Notes under the pieces: model-generated
Databases searched by the model: none
The model's input: only the letters and a program-made list of their open reading frames with translations
Told to the model about the DNA's origin: nothing
In this document: positions 25,940 through 34,829 of the stretch, in pieces
Layout: each line of letters starts with the position of its first letter
Position numbering within the stretch: position 1 is the stretch's first letter
Made by a program: the position numbers and the translations under genes
Source of the DNA: an uncultured Alteromonadaceae bacterium
GTDB lineage: Bacteria > Pseudomonadota > Gammaproteobacteria > Enterobacterales > Alteromonadaceae
Assembly: GCA_947503265.1 (NCBI GenBank)
Contig: CANNDC010000003.1
Span: 62,001 to 126,000, forward strand
Length of the DNA: 64,000 bases
Direction: 5' to 3'

Positions 25940-25991
25940 TTATCGCTAAGATGGCGTGGTTAGACACAACAACAACTCAATGGAGATAATT

Positions 25992-26384
25992 ATGATTGGA
26001 TATGTAACCTTAGGCACAAATGATTTAGCAAAATCGAGCGCGTTTTATGACGCACTACTGGGCACAATTGGTGCAGAACGTTTTATGGAGGAAGCAGATT
26101 ATTTTATCGCTTGGGCGAAATCCCCTGAAGAACCTTCAATTGCCGTTTCAGTTCCTTTTAACAAGGAGCCTGCGACAGTAGGCAATGGCACTATGGTTGC
26201 TGTATTTTTAGAATCGCCAGATCAAGTGGATGCCTTTTATGCAAAAGCGTTAGAATTAGGTGGCTCATGTGAAGGTAAGCTGGGTTTTCGCCCCGAAGAC
26301 GCGACATCTGGATTTTATGCGGGATACTTTAGAGATTTGGATGGCAATAAGCTGAATGCATTTTGCATGGTAACTGAAAGTTAA
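25992..26384 (+). CDS. VOC-family (glyoxalase/bleomycin-resistance fold) protein
   Basis: 130 residues from ATG 25992 (GGAGATAATT precedes it). It has MIGYVTLGTNDLAKSSAFYDALL at the N-terminus (conserved residues Gly-Y-V-T-G-T-D-L) and FRDLDGNKLNAFCM at the end. The first metal-ligand position is tyrosine or valine rather than histidine, so it may not be a metalloenzyme of glyoxalase I type. A paralogue lies at 58395-58766 (MIAYSTIGVDDMAKATAFYD). It is regulated by the adjacent YafY protein (inference from the palindrome). Confidence 0.87.
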   Translation: MIGYVTLGTNDLAKSSAFYDALLGTIGAERFMEEADYFIAWAKSPEEPSIAVSVPFNKEPATVGNGTMVAVFLESPDQVDAFYAKALELGGSCEGKLGFRPEDATSGFYAGYFRDLDGNKLNAFCMVTES

Positions 26385-26497
26385 ACCTTCACCGCCCAAA
26401 CACTAATTGAACCTTTAATAGAAGCGGAACTTGATTAATTGGCACTTAATTGGTCATTGTTCTGCTTCTTAAAATCACGACTGTCATTGAAAGAAAG

Positions 26498-27373
26498 TTA
26501 ATCAATGTTTTCTAACTCATATTTGTGCTTATTAATGGCTTCAACGAGGAATTCAGAAAATACTCTGAGTCTGGAAGTCGCTCGGGTATCAGGGTGTCTC
26601 AAAAGCCATATTTGGTAGCCTTCCACCAAGCGTTTTTCAGATAACCTTACGAGATCAGGTTCTTTTTCAGCCACAAAACACGGCAGTTTGGCAATACCCA
26701 CGTGGTGTTTTGCCGCTTCTATTTGTAGGCGAAACGTGCTGAAACTTCCTCTCACAGGTAATTTCTTAAACTGGCTATTATTGTAATCAGTGGGCCCATA
26801 GTCCATGCTAAATCGACTGATAAGAGAAGCTGATGAAGGGTCATCTAAATCATGATTTTCGATATAAGACTTGCTGGCATATTCAGCAACACTGATTGCT
26901 GCCAAACTACGAGCAATTAAGTTATCTGGAGGCTTTTTGCCAATTCGTAGTGCGATATCGGCTTCACGACGGGAAAGATCAAGCATTTGATAGGTTTCAA
27001 TCATTTTAATTTTAGTATGCGGATAGGTAGCCATGAAACTTGATAATTCAGGAATCAAAAAGTGGCTGGCAACCAACTCAGTGGCTGTTACCTTAATAGT
27101 CCCAGCTAATTTTTTATCCTGCCCTACCAATTTTCGTTGAATCGAGTGAAGCTCTGATTCCACATTCTCTGCAGCCTCGATGAGCTCTTCGCCCGCTTTG
27201 GTAAGTTCATAGCCAGTCTTTAAACGATTAAAAAGATTCACACCCAAACGTTTTTCAAATGCTTCGATCCGCCGAGCAACGGTCGCATGACTTATCGCTA
27301 ACTTTTTTCCGGCACTTCTAACTGAGCCTTCTCTGATTAGTGCAAGAAATATCTGCACATCATTCCAATCCAT
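26498..27373 (-). CDS. LysR-family transcriptional regulator
   Basis: 291 residues from ATG 27373 (GAGGAGCTAGAT precedes it). The LysR winged helix is intact: MDWNDVQIFLALIREGSVRSA, then AISHATVARRIEAFEKRLGVNLF. The effector domain is of the usual periplasmic-binding-protein type. Divergent is a small exported lectin gene 209 bp away, and the palindrome at 27416-27432 lies between them. Confidence 0.9.
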   Translation of the reverse strand: MDWNDVQIFLALIREGSVRSAGKKLAISHATVARRIEAFEKRLGVNLFNRLKTGYELTKAGEELIEAAENVESELHSIQRKLVGQDKKLAGTIKVTATELVASHFLIPELSSFMATYPHTKIKMIETYQMLDLSRREADIALRIGKKPPDNLIARSLAAISVAEYASKSYIENHDLDDPSSASLISRFSMDYGPTDYNNSQFKKLPVRGSFSTFRLQIEAAKHHVGIAKLPCFVAEKEPDLVRLSEKRLVEGYQIWLLRHPDTRATSRLRVFSEFLVEAINKHKYELENID

Positions 27374-27415
27374 ATCTAGCTCCTCACTAAAACGCAACCA
27401 ATCGTGTCACATAAA

Positions 27416-27432
27416 TGAGACACAATGTCTCA
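27416..27432. promoter_or_regulatory. Candidate LysR operator
   Basis: TGAGACA-CAA-TGTCTCA, perfect 7-bp arms, 43 bp upstream of the LysR start. It fits the T-N11-A dyad of LysR sites. A half-site, GTCTCAAAT, recurs near 27481 towards the lectin gene. Confidence 0.55.
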
Positions 27433-27581
27433 AATTAACAGTAACCGGATCACGTAAGATACAACTAGACTAACCATGAAGTCTCAAATAATCCAGTAAT
27501 TATTCAACACAAGTGAGCTAACCGTGCAGAAACTGGATGACGTTACCGTATTAGCGAAACTATTTTTACAAGGAAAAAATC

Positions 27582-28031
27582 ATGAATAATTTCATACAAA
27601 AATCACTATTTAATCTATCCATCGTTGCGGTGATTACTATGTTGTTTAGCACTGCCGTGCAAGCCGCAAACTATAGCAAATCGATGAAACTGGGCATTGT
27701 AGGCTCAAGTGCCTCGGGTAAAACGGTCGTTATTTACAATGATGACTATACGAAGTGTCTTTCGAGCAGCGGGCACAAACGCAGTAGTTCAAATACCGTC
27801 ACTTATGCCGCCTGCGATAAGGATAACAATGATATCTGGGTCATAACCAAAGTAGGAAAAATTAAAAATATGCGCACTGGGAAATGCCTCAGCACGCTCA
27901 AAGGAAAAGATAGTCTGGTATTGATGCATTGTAACTATGTGCATTACCGAGACTACATCGAGCATGACTTCATTGTTCTTGATCGTTTGGTGACTAAAGA
28001 ACGAGACGGAATTCAGATTGCGAATAAATAG
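27582..28031 (+). CDS. Small exported ricin-type beta-trefoil lectin
   Basis: 149 residues. A signal peptide (VAVITMLFSTAVQA) is followed by one trefoil-like domain: DDYTKCLSSSG, then CDKDNNDIWVITKVGKIKNM, then TGKCLSTLKG and LMHCN. This is the Cys-Leu/QxW-like repeat of ricin B lectins, with paired cysteines. It probably binds a glycan outside the cytoplasm. It is divergent from a LysR regulator and 7 bp from the stop of a convergent GlxA-type gene. Confidence 0.75.
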   Translation: MNNFIQKSLFNLSIVAVITMLFSTAVQAANYSKSMKLGIVGSSASGKTVVIYNDDYTKCLSSSGHKRSSSNTVTYAACDKDNNDIWVITKVGKIKNMRTGKCLSTLKGKDSLVLMHCNYVHYRDYIEHDFIVLDRLVTKERDGIQIANK

Positions 28032-28038
28032 AAGTTGT

Positions 28039-29016
28039 CTAAGACTGCATACGCTTATGTTGAGCCGGTGAAATACCGTACTTTGCCTCAAATGCTTTTC
28101 GAAATCCGAGTTCTGATTTGTAGCCTACTTTAGCAAGTATGGACTTTACTGCACCGCCTGCTTCAAGTAGCTGCTTTGCTCTAAATAGTCGCCGGTTTTC
28201 TAAGAATTTTGATGGGCTTGATTCCATTTCATCGGTAAATTTTCGATAGAAAGTTCGTTCTGACATTGCGCATTGTTCAGCCATATCTGCCACTTTGATA
28301 TTTCTGTGCAAATTAGCATCGAGCCACACAACTATGTCGGAAAATGTCTGACTTTGTTGTGCCTCTAGCAATTCACTGAACTGTGACTGATGTCCAGGAC
28401 GGTGCGCATAAACAACCAACCAACGTGCTATTTCCTTAGCAACACTAGCACTTCTATCTTCGCCAACCATAGCCAGTGCCATATCTATGCCTGTCGTAAC
28501 GCCTGCTGAGGTCCAAATATTTTGGTCGACACAATACAAGGCATCTGGCTCAACGTTAACGTCTGGAAAACGTTTAGCCATTCTACTTACGTCCGCCCAA
28601 TGGGTTGTGGCTCGCTTGCCTTTTAAAAAACCAAGATTAGCGAGTACCAAGGCCCCTGAACATATTGAGCCAAGCCTTTCAGCCTTGGCGCGATTTGCTA
28701 ACAACCAAGCTCCTAATGTTTTGTCAGCATTGGCTTGATTTATTGCTTCTCGGCTTCCGCCAACGACTAGAATAGTATCTGTACTGGATACAGAAAAAGA
28801 GGTTAGAGTTTGACTATTCACCTCAATACCTGATCGCGAACAGACGAGACCACCAGCCGAAGACAAAATATGAATTTGATAATCACTTTCTTTGGATAAA
28901 GCACGCGCGCCATGAAATACCGCAGATGGGCCAGATAAATCCAATAATTCAAATTGGTCAAATATCACAAAAACGATCCTGCGATCTTGGTTACCTCCCT
29001 TTACTTTATCACCCAT
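28039..29016 (-). CDS. GlxA-family AraC regulator with DJ-1/PfpI domain
   Basis: 325 residues. The N-terminal DJ-1/PfpI domain (IVFVIFDQFELLDLSGPSAVF, and LGSICSGALVLANLGFLKGKRATTHWA with its cysteine) senses or binds a ligand. The C-terminal AraC domain has VADMAEQCAMSERTFYRKFT and VKSILAKVGYKSELGFRKAFEAKYGISPAQHK. Divergent is a stand-alone PfpI protein of isonitrile-hydratase type, its likely target. AGGAAAT precedes the start. Confidence 0.92.
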   Translation of the reverse strand: MGDKVKGGNQDRRIVFVIFDQFELLDLSGPSAVFHGARALSKESDYQIHILSSAGGLVCSRSGIEVNSQTLTSFSVSSTDTILVVGGSREAINQANADKTLGAWLLANRAKAERLGSICSGALVLANLGFLKGKRATTHWADVSRMAKRFPDVNVEPDALYCVDQNIWTSAGVTTGIDMALAMVGEDRSASVAKEIARWLVVYAHRPGHQSQFSELLEAQQSQTFSDIVVWLDANLHRNIKVADMAEQCAMSERTFYRKFTDEMESSPSKFLENRRLFRAKQLLEAGGAVKSILAKVGYKSELGFRKAFEAKYGISPAQHKRMQS

Positions 29017-29123
29017 CTTTATTTCCTATGATTGCTGATGGCAGAAAAATATACTTTTATGTCATTTATGTCAAAACCCGTATTGATTATATTCAAGCCC
29101 TGTCAAAAATAAGGAATCGAGAT

Positions 29124-29759
29124 ATGAAAATAGGGTTTTTGATATACCCCAATGTCACTGCACTAGACTTTACCGGCCCGGCTCAGGTGTTTAGTCAACT
29201 TGCTCAATGTGATATTTATTTCATCGGCAAAAACAATGATGCGGTGCAAACAGATGCTGGCTTCTCGCTTAATCCAACCACATCAATTCAAGAGTGCCCG
29301 CAGATGGATTTGTTGTGTATTCCCGGCGGTTTAGGACAAAAAGTCGTAGCCGACGACCCGCAATTTATGGACTTTATCCAGCAACAAGCCAAGGAAGCAA
29401 AATACCTGACGTCAGTATGTTCAGGCTCACTTATCCTTGCCAAAGCGGGATTGTTAAAAGGTTACCGAGCTACCAGTCACTGGGCAGCGCTAGATCAATT
29501 AAATCAATTTGGCGCGATAGCTGTTGACCAAAGGGTGGTTATTGACGGCAATCGTATTTCAGGTGGTGGCGTCACAGCTGGCATTGACTTTGGCTTAACC
29601 CTAGTGGCTAAACTATTCGGCGAAAAGGTAGCAAAACATATCCAACTCGGATTGGAATACGACCCTGCCCCACCTTTTGATTGCGGCTCGCCGAAAAAAG
29701 CCCCAAAAGAATTGACCGAGAAAATTAGACAGCGCTTTTCCCAAGTGGAGATAATCTAG
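29124..29759 (+). CDS. DJ-1/PfpI-family protein, isonitrile hydratase-like
   Basis: 211 residues from ATG 29124, which AAGGA precedes. MKIGFLIYPNVTALDFTGPAQ at the N-terminus (key residues Asp-Phe-Gly-Pro), DLLCIPGGLGQ, and the nucleophile elbow TSVCSGSLILAKAGLLKGYRATSHWA (Cys then Gly-Ser) match the isonitrile hydratase InhA group. The related enzyme converts isonitriles to N-formamides, but the group is broad. It is divergent from the GlxA-type regulator and overlaps the next gene by 1 bp. Confidence 0.87.
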   Translation: MKIGFLIYPNVTALDFTGPAQVFSQLAQCDIYFIGKNNDAVQTDAGFSLNPTTSIQECPQMDLLCIPGGLGQKVVADDPQFMDFIQQQAKEAKYLTSVCSGSLILAKAGLLKGYRATSHWAALDQLNQFGAIAVDQRVVIDGNRISGGGVTAGIDFGLTLVAKLFGEKVAKHIQLGLEYDPAPPFDCGSPKKAPKELTEKIRQRFSQVEII

Positions 29760-30067
29760 TGTTAGAACTCAGACCAAATTGTGAATGCTGCGACAAAACA
29801 TTGCCGCCACAAAGTAATGAAGCATATATTTGCAGCTACGAATGTACTTTTTGCCGCGATTGCGTCGACACTCTACTGCAAAACGTCTGCCCAAATTGTG
29901 GTGGAGGCCTTACCCCAAGACCAATACGCCCACAATTTGCCAGAAGGCGAGGTTTAAGCTTAGCTGATCAGCCCGCTTCCACTAAAGCCGTGCACACTTC
30001 CTTCACAGAACATGAAATTCGTGAATTTTGTCATTCTGTGAAAGACATTGAGCCACAAGATAGATGA
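29759..30067 (+). CDS. DUF1272-family small zinc-binding protein
   Basis: 102 residues. It starts at GTG 29759, overlapping the last base of the hydratase-like gene, so translation is probably coupled. The first 57 residues match DUF1272: LELRPNCECCDKTLPP, AYICSYECTFCRDCVDTLL and VCPNCGGGLTPRP. The four cysteine pairs can bind zinc. The C-terminal 45 residues are variable. Its function is unknown. Confidence 0.87.
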   Translation: MLELRPNCECCDKTLPPQSNEAYICSYECTFCRDCVDTLLQNVCPNCGGGLTPRPIRPQFARRRGLSLADQPASTKAVHTSFTEHEIREFCHSVKDIEPQDR

Positions 30068-30383
30068 GTTAATAGTGGATATGAGGTGTCGACTCTTTTC
30101 AAACTTACATGATATTTCAATATGTTAAATGGATACGATAAGGCATTCTCTATTTGTTTCAGGGATATTAGTGGGATTTGTGCTCCTGTCTAAGCATTCA
30201 CATTGTGTCTAGCCACTTTATATACTTTGTGGGCGACGCAGAAAAGGACAGAAAGAGGCACAAATAGCGTAGATATCAGGCATGGCTTATCCAATCCTCA
30301 GGTTAATTATAGTAGTATCTATTAAAAATCCACAGCCCAAACATCGGCTTAGCCATCCATCAATAACATCAGAGAAATATAGA
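30068..30383. other. 316-bp intergenic region before selO
   Basis: No gene is supported. A frame is open from 30282 into selO, but its first 34 codons (proline and lysine rich) lack family resemblance. I saw no hairpin terminator after the DUF1272 gene. Confidence 0.4.
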
Positions 30384-32090
30384 ATGAACGAATTTAAATC
30401 CCATACAACCATAGCGACGCTCGACGAACTCGCAAAGTTGGCAGACTACTCGTTCATGGATACTCTCAATTGTGACCCTGAAGCCAAATCAGATGGTGTT
30501 GATCATGAACCTCGACAAGTGTTCAGTGGTCACTATGTTCCTGTGAAGCCCACACCGCTTTACGATCCCGAATATGTCGTGCACAGCAAACGCTTTTTTC
30601 ACGAACTCGGTTTTGATGATTCCATGGCCGAGTCTACTGATTTTATCCAGCTGTTCTCAGGTGATCTCTCGCAAATTCCAGAGCCAATGCGCAAGGTCGG
30701 CTGGGCAACGGGTTACGCACTTTCCATCTACGGCACTGAATATATTCAACAGTGCCCATTCCAAACTGGCAACGGATATGGCGATGGTCGCGCTGTTTCC
30801 GTGCTAGAGGCAGTCATCAAAGGGAAACGCTGGGAAATGCAACTCAAAGGCGGTGGCAGAACCCCATACTGCCGTGGTGCGGATGGTCGCGCCGTCCTGC
30901 GGTCAAGTATCCGAGAGTTCCTAGCTCAAGAGCACATGGACGCGCTTGGCGTTCCCACTACACGGTCTTTAAGTTTGTATGTTTCGAAAAAGGAGAAGGT
31001 CAAACGCCCTTGGTACTCGCCAGCAACACGTTCGACTGATCCCGATACGCTTATATCGGAAGCAGTTGCCATCTCAACTCGTGTCGCTCCATCTTTTATT
31101 CGCATCGGCCAACTTGAGCTTTTTGCTCGCCGAGCTCGCAAAAACGAACATTCTGAAGCAATGGAAGAACTTGAAAAAATTGTGTTGCACGCAATAGATC
31201 GCGAATATTCTGACGTCATCGACAAAGAACTCGCCACTGCTGAAAAAGTTGTGGTGCTGGCCCGCGAGTTCCGCAGCCGACTCACGTCACTTTTAGCCAA
31301 CTGGGTGCGTGTTGGATTTTGCCAAGGTAATTTCAATAGCGACAACTGCGCAGTGGGTGGTTTTACACTTGATTATGGCCCTTACGGTTTCTGCGATGAA
31401 TTCAATCCGCACTTTCAGTCTTGGACCGGTGGCGGACGTCACTTCTCGTTCCTAAACCAGCCAATAGCTGCTTATCGCAACTTCTATATGTTTTGCACTG
31501 CATTACAGCCATTAGTGGCTTCACACCCAGACTATTTGCAACAGCTCGACGAGATCCAACTTGGGTTTTCGAACGTGATGCAAGCTGAAATGGAAAAGAT
31601 GTGGGCCGCAAAACTTGGCCTTAGCAGATTCCATTCAGAATTATTCAGTGAGCTAGAAAAACTCATGGTGCAAACTCCGGTCGACTATACAATATTCTTC
31701 CGCGAGCTATCGGCGGTGCCTGATGACATTGGTCAACTCAAAAAGAGCTTCTACAAAGACGCTCCAGAAATGGAATCACGCTGGGTGGAGTGGTTCACAA
31801 ATTGGAAATTACTCATCAGCCAAGACAATGTCGAATCCCCCCTCTCACGAGAAGAACTTTCTAGTAAGATGAAACTCGTCAACCCAAAATACAGTTTGAG
31901 AGAATGGTTTGTTGTGCCTGCATATCAACAAGCAAATGCGGGGAATTACTCGCTTGTTCGAGAGCTGCAAGACGTGATGACTCAACCGTTCTCAGAACAG
32001 TCAAAAGCAATAGAAGAAAAATACTACAAGCTTAAACCGCCCGAGTTTTTCGAGGTAGGTGGAATGTCTTACTACAGTTGCTCGTCGTGA
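30384..32090 (+). CDS. selO: SelO-family protein adenylyltransferase (YdiU), variant active site
   Basis: 568 residues from ATG 30384. It has the pseudokinase-like SelO motifs: [33 protein letters not shown] (YSR-type loop), [15 protein letters not shown], and the metal-binding region [19 protein letters not shown] followed by [16 protein letters not shown]. The family transfers AMP to proteins in response to redox stress. The common GFCHGVMNTDN is here [11 protein letters not shown], so the conserved His is Gln, though the Asn and Asp ligands remain. It ends in SYYSCSS, with a cysteine near the position of the C-terminal Sec/Cys of many SelO proteins. It converges with a GGDEF gene. Confidence 0.88.
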   Translation: MNEFKSHTTIATLDELAKLADYSFMDTLNCDPEAKSDGVDHEPRQVFSGHYVPVKPTPLYDPEYVVHSKRFFHELGFDDSMAESTDFIQLFSGDLSQIPEPMRKVGWATGYALSIYGTEYIQQCPFQTGNGYGDGRAVSVLEAVIKGKRWEMQLKGGGRTPYCRGADGRAVLRSSIREFLAQEHMDALGVPTTRSLSLYVSKKEKVKRPWYSPATRSTDPDTLISEAVAISTRVAPSFIRIGQLELFARRARKNEHSEAMEELEKIVLHAIDREYSDVIDKELATAEKVVVLAREFRSRLTSLLANWVRVGFCQGNFNSDNCAVGGFTLDYGPYGFCDEFNPHFQSWTGGGRHFSFLNQPIAAYRNFYMFCTALQPLVASHPDYLQQLDEIQLGFSNVMQAEMEKMWAAKLGLSRFHSELFSELEKLMVQTPVDYTIFFRELSAVPDDIGQLKKSFYKDAPEMESRWVEWFTNWKLLISQDNVESPLSREELSSKMKLVNPKYSLREWFVVPAYQQANAGNYSLVRELQDVMTQPFSEQSKAIEEKYYKLKPPEFFEVGGMSYYSCSS

Positions 32091-32150
32091 TATTTGACTA
32101 CTAGCCAAAGAGATATTTGTAGCATTTGCCAACTCTAGCCTACGCTGAAT

Positions 32151-33242
32151 TCAGGAAGTCCAAACTACGCGATCACGTCCCATTCGCTTAGCTTGATAAA
32201 GCCGTTCATCCGCAAGTCTAATGGCACTTGGAAGCTCAATAGTGGTTGCTACTTCAGCAATACCTTGGCTTATGCTGAGCGGGATCTCGATTTCATTAAC
32301 GACAATAGGTTTCTGCGCAAAAGTGCGTCGGATCCGCTCCGCTACGTTGAGCGCGGCGTCTAACTCTGTATGCTTGAATAAGATCAAAAACTCTTCACCA
32401 CCCCAGCGCGAAAGCAAATCTTCAGGTCGAAGATGCGCCTTTATTCGTTTTACTGATTCAACCAGAACGAGATCACCAATGTCATGCCCATAGTTGTCGT
32501 TTACTTTTTTAAAGTGGTCGATATCCAGCATGATCACAATCGACTTTTCGCTCTGGGTTTGTTCAATTTCTTGATAAAAAGCACGTCGATTTAACGTGCC
32601 AGTTAAGTAATCGGTATTGGCTGAACGCTTAAGGTCGACACTGGCTTTGCGCAATGCCAACTCGGTTGTTTCTAGGCGAATTAACGACTCTCTCAATTGA
32701 ATTTTAGTACTTGATATGTAGCTACCTAAAAAGGCAAGCCAGACAAGAAGCAAGGTGAAACAAAGCCATAACACAAGCTCGTAGGCAGTATTCATGTTAG
32801 GTCGGAGGTAAAAATACTCTATCGTGATCCCACACGCCAATATGGCCGAAATAATGGCAGTGAGTTCCAGATATTCACGGCGATTCAATTTAAGCGAGCC
32901 GAACATGAACGAAGGAAGATATAACATCAAAATAAGAGGTCGTGAATTAGGTAACGCCAGCACGCCGGTAATTCCCCAAAGCGCAGAATAAATGATCTGC
33001 AGCCGGGTCATCGAGGGATCGGGTAGTTTTAAATTTAGGTTTGTGAACAAAAGTGTTAAAAATAAAATCGTACCTATCGCCGCAATAAGAATTAACACAA
33101 TCCAAGTGTCGGGTGAAACATAATCTACTCCCGACCAGTGAATTAGGTAGGCCACCAGCATTACAAACAAATAGGTGAAGGTGGCATAAATAATCCGCCG
33201 CAAGCGGATTTTCTGTAACTTTATTAGATTAGCTTCTTCCAT
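32151..33242 (-). CDS. Membrane-bound diguanylate cyclase (GGDEF)
   Basis: 363 residues. About six membrane helices fill the first 180 residues (for example YATFTYLFVMLVAYLIHW, WIVLILIAAIGTILFLTLLF, LVLWLCFTLLLVWLAFLGSY), then a short coiled coil and a GGDEF domain with DYLTGTLNRRAF, VIMLDIDHFKKVNDNYGH and active-site RWGGEEFLILF. GGEEF is a functional variant. No RxxD inhibitory site is obvious. It would make cyclic di-GMP in response to a membrane signal. Confidence 0.93.
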   Translation of the reverse strand: MEEANLIKLQKIRLRRIIYATFTYLFVMLVAYLIHWSGVDYVSPDTWIVLILIAAIGTILFLTLLFTNLNLKLPDPSMTRLQIIYSALWGITGVLALPNSRPLILMLYLPSFMFGSLKLNRREYLELTAIISAILACGITIEYFYLRPNMNTAYELVLWLCFTLLLVWLAFLGSYISSTKIQLRESLIRLETTELALRKASVDLKRSANTDYLTGTLNRRAFYQEIEQTQSEKSIVIMLDIDHFKKVNDNYGHDIGDLVLVESVKRIKAHLRPEDLLSRWGGEEFLILFKHTELDAALNVAERIRRTFAQKPIVVNEIEIPLSISQGIAEVATTIELPSAIRLADERLYQAKRMGRDRVVWTS

Positions 33243-33362
33243 TGAGTATCATGCCATACGACGCACGTATCTGGAGTATAGCGTAAATGGAAGTGTGAAA
33301 TGCGTATGCTAATATCTTAAATGCCCGTTAAAGTTATTCTTTACGATACTTTGGAGGAAAAT

Positions 33363-33893
33363 ATGGCACAAGTGTATTGGTGCGCGAGAAATTTAGACAC
33401 GGTATTTGGATTTTCAGGCAACCATCATTTTCTGGTGATCCGCCTAGATGAAGGCGAGTCTTTTCCGCCTTTTTCCAGCGAATCAGAAAGCGGAACTAAT
33501 TTCATTACATTGGCTGCATTTAATGAAGACGGCAACCTGAAGTTTGGTGAGAACAACAAGGCCGATGTGACCGCGGTAAAAGAGTATCTCAATCCAGGCA
33601 AGTACAAAGACAATTGGACCGACTATGACTTGGAGTACAAGTTAATTGAGCCACCTAAAGGAATGAGTGACGAAAAATTTGCTCACCTCATCGCCATGTT
33701 GGCCGCTCGATACAACGACAATCAAAAACACAAAAAAGTGCGATATGTGCTTGATGCCGAAAACTGCGCAGCGTGGATTAATACCATGATGTGGGTAGCG
33801 GGATTGTCAGAATCAGTGCGGGAAGCACTTAGCGAATTCTCCGGTGTAGATTGGGGCGAAGAATTTGTTATCGACCCAGAAATGTTTAGCTAA
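33363..33893 (+). CDS. Hypothetical protein, possible permuted papain-like fold
   Basis: 176 residues from ATG 33363, with GGAGG 6 bases before it. I recognise no family. A histidine pair in a strand (FSGNHHFLVIRLDEG) comes before a cysteine at the head of a helix (DAENCAAWINTMMWVAG). That His-then-Cys order is the hallmark of circularly permuted NlpC/P60, LRAT and PPPDE proteins. No signal peptide is seen. This is a guess at fold, not function. It stands alone between the GGDEF and ArsR genes. Confidence 0.65.
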   Translation: MAQVYWCARNLDTVFGFSGNHHFLVIRLDEGESFPPFSSESESGTNFITLAAFNEDGNLKFGENNKADVTAVKEYLNPGKYKDNWTDYDLEYKLIEPPKGMSDEKFAHLIAMLAARYNDNQKHKKVRYVLDAENCAAWINTMMWVAGLSESVREALSEFSGVDWGEEFVIDPEMFS

Positions 33894-33987
33894 TAAGCTA
33901 TAAATTCTGTGTAAATTTCATTGCATAAAAGTCCCCCCTTACGCACTAGATCCTGATTTTCAATACGCCACAGTTGAGATGAAGATC

Positions 33988-34032
33988 TTGACAAGATAGT
34001 TTTCAACCTATAATGTCACCATATGGTGACAT
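33988..34032 (+). promoter_or_regulatory. Consensus promoter and ArsR operator overlapping the start codon
   Basis: TTGACA (33988-33993), a 15-bp spacer, then TATAAT (34009-34014), both perfect consensus hexamers with a short spacer. ATGTCACCATATGGTGACAT (34013-34032) is a perfect 20-bp palindrome covering the -10, the transcription start and the ArsR start codon at 34023. Transcription would begin at about 34021, leaving no room for a ribosome site, so the message is probably leaderless. A bound ArsR dimer would block the polymerase directly. Confidence 0.75.
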
Positions 34033-34358
34033 ATCAAAATACAAACGACGACAGCATTTGGAAAGCAATTGCTGATGGCAAACGTCGAACAATATTAGAT
34101 GCGCTCTCCCAAGGACCGAAGTCTACTGGAGAGTTAGTGGATCTCTTCCCGCAAATAGGCAGAACTGCCGTACTAAAGCACTTAGATATACTTCAAAACA
34201 GCAATTTAATACTGATAAAACGCGAGGGGCGAGTTAGATGGAACCATATCAATATCGCTCCTCTTCAAGCAGTTTGTAGTGGTTGGATATTGCGTCACGT
34301 TGAAGGCATCACAACGTCAATTGAAAGTCTGAAGTCGCTTGCAGAACAAGATGATTAG
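34023..34358 (+). CDS. ArsR-family transcriptional regulator
   Basis: 111 residues. It has the ArsR winged helix: WKAIADGKRRTILDALSQGPKS, TGELVDLFPQIGRTAVLKHLDILQNSNLILIKREGRVRWNHI (key residues T-G-E-L, A-V-L-K-H-L, R-E-G-R). No metal-binding cysteines are present, as is typical for ArsR proteins paired with SRPBCC partners. A perfect palindrome overlaps the start codon and the gene seems to be translated from a leaderless message. The SRPBCC gene follows after 9 bp. Confidence 0.9.
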   Translation: MVTYQNTNDDSIWKAIADGKRRTILDALSQGPKSTGELVDLFPQIGRTAVLKHLDILQNSNLILIKREGRVRWNHINIAPLQAVCSGWILRHVEGITTSIESLKSLAEQDD

Positions 34359-34367
34359 GAAAATAAA

Positions 34368-34829
34368 ATGAATATAGAACAAAGCAATGCCAATATCTTC
34401 AAATACAGTTTCGACATCGTAATCGAAAGATCTACCGATCAAGTCTGGAACCTTATGTTCAGTAAAATTAACGATTGGTGGATGAACGATTTTAGGGCCT
34501 TAGGTGAAGACTCTACTGTCAGCTTAGAACCGCATACGGGCGCGACATTACTTGAAAAGAAAGAAAATGGTGAAAGCTTAGAATGGTACAGAGTACAAAT
34601 GTGCATACCCGGTAACTCGGTTTATTTAGTCGGTTATTTAGCGCCTGATTGGGGTGGCCCCACTACTTCAATGCTGAAATTAGCTTTGCGTAAACAAGGT
34701 GATGCTACAGTGCTTACAGTTTCCGATGCGCTACTTGGAAATGTCTCAGAAAACGCTGCAAAAAATGCGCAAAGCGGATGGCTAGACATGTTCACAAATG
34801 GGTTAAAAGCTTTTGCTGAGAATGGATAA
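34368..34829 (+). CDS. SRPBCC (AHSA1-like) domain protein
   Basis: 153 residues. The START/SRPBCC fold is suggested by FDIVIERSTDQVWNLMFSKINDWW at the N-terminus, a middle strand set (TGATLLEKKENGESLEWYRV) and the long C-terminal helix SGWLDMFTNGLKAFAEN. These proteins hold a hydrophobic ligand in a deep cavity. ArsR-SRPBCC gene pairs are common, and the SRPBCC partner may bind the inducer (inference). It is 9 bp after the ArsR gene in the same operon. Confidence 0.85.
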   Translation: MNIEQSNANIFKYSFDIVIERSTDQVWNLMFSKINDWWMNDFRALGEDSTVSLEPHTGATLLEKKENGESLEWYRVQMCIPGNSVYLVGYLAPDWGGPTTSMLKLALRKQGDATVLTVSDALLGNVSENAAKNAQSGWLDMFTNGLKAFAENG

